Shown: piece after piece, positions 57,834 through 64,000 of the stretch | How the letters are laid out: each line of letters begins with the position of its first letter | Numbering within the stretch: the stretch's first letter is position 1 | Made by a program: the position numbers and the translations under genes | Assembly: GCA_009809945.1 (NCBI GenBank) | Contig: WTPW01000418.1 | Coordinates: 366,898 to 430,897 of the forward strand | DNA length: 64,000 nt | From: Gigaspora margarita | Lineage: Eukaryota > Glomeromycota > Glomeromycetes > Diversisporales > Gigasporaceae | Direction: 5' to 3' | The notes under the pieces: model-generated | The model's database searches: none | The model's input: the letters and a program-made list of their open reading frames with translations, nothing else | Told to the model about the DNA's origin: nothing

Positions 57834-58428
57834 TTATATATATATATTTTTTTCCTTTACTACTAACTCGCAACAACCTAATCCACCTACAATTTTAGAC
57901 CTAAGTGTTTATGTAATGGGGTGCAGATGCGTGAACCTCCACTTGTGGTCAGGGCGTAACCTTAAACCACTACTACTATCATCCAAATCTTCAGTACACA
58001 TATGTCGAGAGATGAATGTCGTTGGAATACGCGCTGTTAGCAATTGATATGACAAGTCCGTCTGGGGTGCGTCCATTAATTGATGTCCCAGGTCCCTATC
58101 TTCCGCGGTGTTTTAGTTCTGCCTCTTTCTGTCGAGACCCATCGCACTTAGCCACATGCCTGATAGTAGTTGCACCGAGCTTGCCTCCCATCCGACCTTC
58201 TCCGTTAATAGCAGTAGTATCGTATGGTAAGCAACACGGCCCGGAAATGCTGCTACTAGAAATCTGTTACACAGTTCCTTACTTAGCCTTTTGGCTAAGT
58301 CCGTGACTTCGGTTATTCCAAATTGGGTTCTAACACAAAATCCAATTCTGCCCTTAGGCAGATTCGAACTGGCAACCTTCAATTGGCGACCTTGGAGCTT
58401 AACCGCTAAGCTATCGACCCTAAGGTCA
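57834..58428 (-). mobile_element. tRNA-derived SINE, ~595 bp, minus strand
   Basis: The head (minus strand, from 58,420) begins GGGTCGATAGCTTAGCGGTT. It has an A box TAGCTTAGCGG (58,403-58,413) and a B box AGTTCGAATC (58,361-58,370) at tRNA spacing. The 5' acceptor sequence does not pair with the sequence after the T arm, so it is not a functional tRNA. A body with a perfect CTTAGCC-TTTT-GGCTAAG hairpin (58,281-58,298) follows, and then an A/AT-rich tail at 57,834-57,853. A 16-bp duplication TTAAAAATATATATAT flanks it (57,818-57,833; 58,429-58,444). The repeat R copy at 60,120-60,335 shows the empty site. Two 89-96 codon frames inside are not genes. Confidence 0.85.
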
Positions 58429-58589
58429 TTAAAAATATATATATAAACCTTTCTTTAAATTTTAAATATATATTCTTTAGTATTTAATAATATTTATGTT
58501 AAAGTTTTAGTTCTTAACTCCAAGTAATTCAAAGATAATCTTTCTTTAAAGTTGATCAATTCTTTACTAAGTTCTTTAAGTCAAATAAC

Positions 58590-59400
58590 TGACACACCCC
58601 AAGCAATAATATGATTGGCTAAAGTAATCTTCTAAAATATGAAAGATACTATTAAGTAAATGCTTCTTGTGTTCTAATTGAAAGTTAAAGAGGAGGTTCT
58701 TCTGATTCTAATAGTAGTGTTATCCTATATCTACTTCTTTAAAGATAGTAGGTAACTAGAGCGACCTTAGACAGTGAACACTTTGTGTAACCTCACTTGT
58801 TACTGTGATTTAACTAAGTCGAAAGGCATTTTTTAATAAAACTTAACAAAGAAGATTTTTGGCAATTTGCAATTATGAAAGAGGCAACAATTAAAAGTAT
58901 ATGAAGATACTAGTAACTGTTTAATTTGTGTAGTAAATAAATGTTTTATTTATTGAAAGAGTATGAAGACTCGATGTTGAACTTGGGGTCCACATCGGCT
59001 GCTTTTATACATTTTTGTTTTTCACAAATGTAACAGACTATATCTATTACATGTGCAATAAATGCTATATCTACTACTAATAAAATATATAGTATAAATA
59101 ATATAAATGTAATATATGAAATAAATNANATATGTGNTANAAATAAAATATAGAGTATATATGCTATAAATATGACATGTTTTATAAATGCCATATATGC
59201 ACTTTGGCGCGCAGTAGATCTCCTAGCCAATCAAATTGTAGATCCTATACTTGATTGTTCATTGGTTCCGATCTTGGCAACAAGTGGTCGTACAGGAATG
59301 ATCTATAGCTCATTCGAACCGTCTTGATGAGCTGAGTCGAATGGTAGTTATTTCATCGAATTCTGATCATTGGATCGAGAGTTATTCCCGTTTTTGTGTA
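58590..59400. other. No gene identified; hairpin core at 59,300-59,350
   Basis: CATTCGAACCGTCTTGATGA and its inverse GAGTCGAATGG resemble the hairpin modules of 43,512-44,064. The minus-strand frame 58,946-59,230 is a low-complexity Ile/Leu run with ambiguous bases (59,127-59,140) and is not supported. Confidence 0.35.
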
Positions 59401-59416
59401 TTTTCATAGGTCAACA

Positions 59417-59981
59417 GTAGTTAAATTATCAAAATCAGCCCAGTGAATCCCAAGATACTTGGGATCAAAGAAGAAAACATAAGAATCAGCAAATTCACTA
59501 TTACACAAACTATTCATTTTTATATATATTTTGAAAAGTTTTTTTAGCATAGTGATAAATCTCGTTTTAAGCACTAGTATTTTTCTGTGCCAAAGAACAA
59601 GTTTACTTAAGAACACAAAGTCAATTGTGATAATAAAATTTTATGCAAATCACAATTATTCGTTTGACAGCTTTTTTCTAATTTAATATTTGTTTCTCTT
59701 TATATACATTTTGAAAAGTTTTTTTTATCATAATGAAAAATTTTACTAAGAAAATAATAAAATACATTTTAAGAAACTAGCATTTTTCTTAAGCCAAAAA
59801 ACAACTTTACTTAAGTGCCAAAAGTTGATTCTAATAATAAAATTTTGAGCAAATCATGATATTTCATTTGATGATGTTTTTCTATAATGCTTTGTGTAAT
59901 AGTGATTTGCTGATCCTTATGTTCTCTTCTTTGATCCCAAGTATCTTGGGATCCACTGAGCCATTTTGATAATTTAACTAC
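59417..59981. repeat. Fold-back element with ~95 bp arms
   Basis: GTAGTTAAATTATCAAAAT at the left is inverted at the right end. The arms include ATCCCAAGATACTTGGGAT, itself a 19-bp palindrome, and ATCAGCAAAT. Between the arms a ~120 bp unit (TATATTTTGAAAAGTTTTTT ... AAGTTTACTTAAG) is repeated directly twice. Confidence 0.75.
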
Positions 59982-60056
59982 CATTAGAATCAAATAAGTG
60001 AGCTCTACAATTTTTAACTAGGAGCCAAAGAAGATTTACTTATTAATTTTCAGAGT

Positions 60057-60073
60057 TAGGGTTAGGGTTAAAG
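60057..60073. repeat. Short interstitial telomere-like run
   Basis: GTTAGGGTTAGGGTTAA, two to three TTAGGG units. Too short to indicate a chromosome end. Confidence 0.5.
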
Positions 60074-60119
60074 TTAATATTTATATTATTGCTTTAACTT
60101 TACAGGGTTGTAAAGATAA

Positions 60120-60375
60120 AAAATACATCAACTTGAAAAAAAGATTATCTTGAATTACTTGAAGTTAAGGACTAAAACTTTAAATTAAAGATTATTAAAT
60201 ACTAAAGAATATATATTTAAAATTTAAAGAAAGGTGTATATATATATATTTAAATAAATTTAATTTAAATGATTTTTTGCATAAATTTATATATAAAATT
60301 AGGTGTGTTAACTCATTTGATTTATAAGTAATAGCATTTGAAACCCCTGTAAAAGGACATGTCCTATGACTAAAA
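60120..60375. repeat. Dispersed repeat R, inverted copy c (SINE-free)
   Basis: Inverted copy of 57,740-58,590 that is continuous where the SINE lies in the other copy: after inversion, AAATTTATTTAAATATATAT runs straight on to CACCTTTCTTTAAATTTTAA. Confidence 0.7.
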
Positions 60376-60740
60376 TTTTCTTATAAAAAATCAAAATATC
60401 AGAAACATATTAATGGGTTGTTTTAGTTAACAACATTTTGTTAAACTATTATTATGTAATATAAAAAATATTAAATAGCAGATAGTTTGTCTGATATTTT
60501 CATATTTAACCTGTGTTATTGTATATAAAATAACTTTAAAAACAAGAATTATTTAAAAATAATTTTGTTTATAAACAACTTGATAAAAACTTTTAGTTGT
60601 ACTAACTTTTACTTTAAAGTTTTTAAATTTTATATCAAGGAGCCAAGACAAAAATTTTTTAGTTATTTTTAGATTAAACTAGTTTATAATTATTTAAAAA
60701 GCAGTTAAGTTCTATGATGAATATCATTATAAATCAATCG

Positions 60741-61152
60741 TAGATAATTTTTGATAGACTAGTCCATTTTTGATGATTTTATCATCAAAATGACCACCTT
60801 GAAGAGTTGATCCCAATGAGCCAAAATCTCTAAAATCCAATCAAATTAGATTAGTTAAACTAATCAATTTTATCAAAAATGATGTGTTCTTAACAATCTT
60901 GTGATCTCATGATTGGATTAGGGCCGTGTTATTAATCACCTGATTATTTTTTATCAGAGGCCTACCCCCTCCCTCTTTTTTAATATAAATTTGGTCAGGT
61001 TCCTATATATAATTTTAACTTTTTTGACACACCTTTAGAAAATCACCTGTTTTTTGTCACTCCCCATATGAATTTGGGCTGTTTCTTCAGGGCAGTCATT
61101 TTGATGGTAAAATCATCAAAATGGATCAGATTAGCCTATCAAAATTTATCTA
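60741..61152. repeat. Fold-back element interrupted by MITE D
   Basis: GTAGATAATTTTTGATAGAC on the left is inverted on the right (TAGCCTATCAAAATTTATCTAC). Both arms continue with CATTTTTGATGATTTTATCA or its inverse. MITE D copy 2 sits in the loop. Confidence 0.65.
60921..61080. mobile_element. MITE family D copy 2
   Basis: Inverted relative to 43,168-43,330. It reads GGGCCGTGTTATTAATCACC, ATCAGAGGCCTACCCCCTCC and TTTTTTGTCACTCCCC. TA precedes it at 60,919-60,920; the other boundary is uncertain. Confidence 0.6.
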
Positions 61153-61336
61153 CAATTTATATTAATTATATATATATCAATATAGGTCATTTGATTAAAT
61201 TATAATAGCTCATGAATTATCAGTCAGAATCACATGATTTTGGTACCATTTGATTCTCTCAATAAGACAAATCAAATGGTACTCTGTGTAAATTAATATT
61301 ATATATTCAATTATTTCTGACTAATTAACTTATAAC

Positions 61337-61564
61337 TAGTGTTTAAAATTCAATGTTCTCAGTGTTCTCAAAGAACATTATACGATTTTTGAGAACATAA
61401 ATTATTAAAATATGTTCTCTATTTGAGAACATTCAAAAAATTCTTTTAATATTAAAAAAAATTAATTTCCCTATATAAAGAATATTAAAATTTTACTGAG
61501 AACATTAAGAAATTAAAAATGTTCTTTTTGAGAACATAAAACCAATTTTGAATTTTAAATACTG
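61337..61564. mobile_element. 228 bp hAT-type MITE rich in GAGAAC/GTTCTC
   Basis: Ends TAGTGTTTAAAATTCA and, inverted from the right, CAGTATTTAAAATTCA. Identical 8-bp flanks CTTATAAC (61,329-61,336 and 61,565-61,572). About ten GTTCTC or GAGAAC words lie inside in both orientations, as subterminal transposase-binding sites of hAT elements often do. Confidence 0.85.
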
Positions 61565-61572
61565 CTTATAAC

Positions 61573-62600
61573 TAATTTAACAACTTGTTCAATTAGCTAT
61601 ATGTTCAATTAGTCACATAGGCTAAGGTTAATGGATTTTTTTTTGAACTTAAGACTATAATATATAATTATTGTTTTTTGATTTCTTTATACGAGTATAA
61701 GTTATAATACAATCACATTATCGAATAAGATTTATCTTAAAAAAGACTTCTCGTTACAAGAATAAGAAATTATTAATGCTAATATTAATGATTTATATAT
61801 TTAAAGTTACACTATTATTACAATTTGCATTATAGAAATTTATTAATAAACAGATGCATATTTATGCAAACTATCTTCATTAAATATAAACTAGCAGGCT
61901 GATATAAATAACATTTTGTCATTTTTTGTCATTATAAGCTATGTTTAGGCTTTGTTATGTAAAAACTTTATTTAATGCATATATACTGTATAGTTAAAAT
62001 TGGTAAAATAAAAACATTAAAACTAGTACATATGTAGCAACTATGATTAAAAGTGATTAAAAGTATTAATAAAATTAGGCTATTGCTATTAAGCATCAAA
62101 TTAAAGTCAAACTATATAAAACAATATTTCAAAAATAAATAATTTAAAATATAATAATTTTTTTCAATATCAATATGTTAAATAATATTAATATTAATAA
62201 TAATTCAATTACTATTAGCGATTGTTTTGTTTTTTTCAATTAATAAAAAAAAGCTAATCCTAATATCTAGTTTATCACAATTTAAATCATGATTTGTGAA
62301 TTTGCAAGTATTCGTGAGTTTGCAATTGTTAAAGTCTGGCACCCAAATCCAAAGCTGCTTTATATATTGTAATTTAAATTTTTGTAATTCAAGTACTTCT
62401 AATAATTATAATAAATTGATATCAATCACATTACAAAAGTAGAATATTAATTGTAAAAGAATTACATTAAGTCAATTAATGTTCTAACTGTCTGCAGGAC
62501 AAACAATAATTGGCGAAATAGAATTTTATAGACTTTGAAGCATCGAGAATAATAGTAATTAGCTTTCATAAACTATATATTAAAAATATTAATTGCTATA
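61573..62600. other. AT-rich stretch, nothing identified
   Basis: No frame, repeat boundary or RNA signal I can support. Confidence 0.25.
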
Positions 62601-62607
62601 TTCTGTC

Positions 62608-62790
62608 ATGGGTAAAAAGGTAGATCAACAAAATTGGTATAATAAACCCATGATCGAAGAAGCAATCAGTACAAGAAATACTGGTTTATCGGTTGAGGCT
62701 TATTGGCCGAATACAATTAATAAATCAACGTGAAATCTGAAGAACAAATATGCATAGAAGGAAAACTGAAAAGCAATATAAAATACAAGT
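62608..62790 (+). pseudogene. Short decayed frame, possible helix-turn-helix start
   Basis: From ATG at 62,608 the frame reads MGKKVDQQNWYNKPMIEEAI then STRNTGLSVEAYWPNTINKS and meets TGA, after which LKNKYA follows in frame. The pattern AI......GLS..A......IN.ST...K.K resembles the N-terminal helix-turn-helix (psq/CENP-B type) of pogo-like transposases. The resemblance is weak and no catalytic domain follows. Confidence 0.3.
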
Positions 62791-63513
62791 GGCTGCAATA
62801 TAAAATATTGCAAAAAGCAAAACAAAGCCTCCTTTATTATAATCATGTTGTAATATTATCATTGTAAGCCCCTTATCTTAGAATTAGTCTTATTGATTCT
62901 TTAATAAAATACTATTTAAATTATTCCTAAACCCTTTGAAGTCGTTAGGATAGTAAAAGTTATAAAAACTCTGTAATTTTTCTTTTGTAAAGAGGTTATT
63001 CTACGGGATTCCAATATTCTTTATATAATATATTGAATAAAATCCCTAATAAACCCTTTAATAAATTGTTTAAATAATAAAATACTGTCAAATCACCAAC
63101 GTTATGCCTCTGGTGAATTGCCTTATATCATAAAACCTATAATTTTATATATAAATTAATTAAACATATGATTTACCTATAACAATATATAATATTATAA
63201 CTTTTATACCTTATATATAAACAATGCGCAAATATAAGTTTATCATAGTTTTTATCAGTATATTGGTATCTCTAACAGCTAATATAAACAGATCATATTG
63301 ATTAAACACAATTTGGATACTAGATCTGTTATCATAATTGTTATACTAAAAATAATATTAATATTAATTATATGGATGTGTTTTGATAGGATTTAAATAA
63401 ATGTGTGTATCAAATACAGAGTCATCTAGCTTATAGTTCAGAGCTGCATAGAGAACATTTGAATCTGATAATTTTCAGGATTTACAATTACTTAACATTA
63501 ATAGTCTTGTCAA

Positions 63514-64000
63514 ATGTCTTCTGTAGAAAACATGAATGCAGCCACCACTTCTAGAATTATAATGTCCTTTATTGATAATGGGCCATTTCTAGAAGAGAAT
63601 GATATAAGTAGACAGGTGGATAAGTCTATTTACATGAAGGACCAAGTTGATGATGGCCAGACCCAATGTACAGGACAGGCTATGGTACCTTTAGCAGCTA
63701 TGAGAACTGAGCTTAAAATAGTGAGCATTTCTATAGAAGACAATTGTAATACTTCAGATATCATATCTTTATCTCCTTCTGAAGTACAACTCTCTTTTAA
63801 TACCTCTTTACTATCAACTAATACCAACTCTAACAACTATCTAATATTAGAAACTTATAATGAATCTCTTCTTATAAAAGATTTTGATAATAAAAAAATT
63901 GAATTACCTACAAACTCCTTAAATGATGGCTATAATAACCCTAATTTAAGCTCTCTTGAAATATATGACCCAACAGCATGTTACAATAAATTTCTCTATT
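63514..64000 (+). CDS. Unrecognised acidic Ser/Thr/Asn-rich protein, 5' part only
   Basis: ATG at 63,514 (MSSVENMNAATTSRIIMSFI) opens a frame that runs 162 codons to the window edge without a stop, by far the longest plus-strand frame outside the gap. It includes SFIDNGPFLEENDIS, DQVDDGQTQCTGQAMVP and SLEIYDPTACYNKFLY. The segment is acidic and low in structure-forming hydrophobic stretches, with no signal peptide or membrane segment. I do not recognise a domain; the style is like the disordered N-terminus of a multicopy or retroelement protein, which is a guess. The minus-strand 68-codon frame at 63,630-63,836 is its shadow. Confidence 0.6.
   Translation, partial: MSSVENMNAATTSRIIMSFIDNGPFLEENDISRQVDKSIYMKDQVDDGQTQCTGQAMVPLAAMRTELKIVSISIEDNCNTSDIISLSPSEVQLSFNTSLLSTNTNSNNYLILETYNESLLIKDFDNKKIELPTNSLNDGYNNPNLSSLEIYDPTACYNKFLY

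Noticed and set aside
58016..58382. Protein-coding frames of 96 and 89 codons
   Set aside because: Both lie wholly inside the SINE and look like no protein.
58361..58420. Functional tRNA gene
   Set aside because: A and B boxes are present, but the acceptor ends do not pair and the sequence continues into a SINE body with its own target duplication.
58946..59230. Membrane-like Ile/Leu-rich protein
   Set aside because: Low-complexity AT repeat with ambiguous bases; no start context or homologous motif.

Overview
The window looks like nuclear DNA of an arbuscular mycorrhizal fungus (Glomeromycotina, Rhizophagus-like). This is inference from very high A+T content, general CpG scarcity, short GT-AG introns of 60-98 nt, a secreted kelch protein with a C-terminal membrane anchor, relics of kinase and leucine-rich-repeat genes, and heavy nesting of transposons. 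Only one convincingly intact host gene is present: a six-exon minus-strand gene at 9,655-11,489 encoding a 486-residue kelch-repeat protein. A second reading frame starts at 63,514 and stays open to the end of the window.

Layout. 1-8,930: decayed Helitron-type sequence, several short inverted-repeat elements (MITEs), a ~60 bp minisatellite, and two members of a large palindromic repeat family. 8,968-9,225: protein kinase relic. 9,655-11,489: kelch gene. 12,741-17,500: Helitron-derived sequence (one copy keeps a recognisable DUF6570-like region) broken up by several MITEs. 17,500-22,390: AT-rich repeats. 22,396-45,228: a Ty3/Gypsy retrotransposon with gag, zinc knuckles, protease, RT/RNase H, integrase and an extra 3' reading frame, all decayed. 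Its 3' LTR is split by a ~10 kb LINE lying on the minus strand, and both elements carry further insertions. 45,229-56,530: hAT-type elements with exact 8-bp target duplications (one contains a 949-base assembly gap), a kinase tail relic, an LRR relic, and short repeats. 56,700-61,570: fold-back elements and a tRNA-derived SINE. 62,600-64,000: a decayed short reading frame and the start of a longer, unrecognised protein.

The genes do not form an operon or pathway. The clearest organising principle is insertion order. Target-site duplications and comparison of filled with empty sites allow much of the nesting to be read directly. CpG content differs strongly between copies of the same family, which suggests decay by deamination of methylated CpG. 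Coding frames quoted for retroelements are relics and are described with their breaks.
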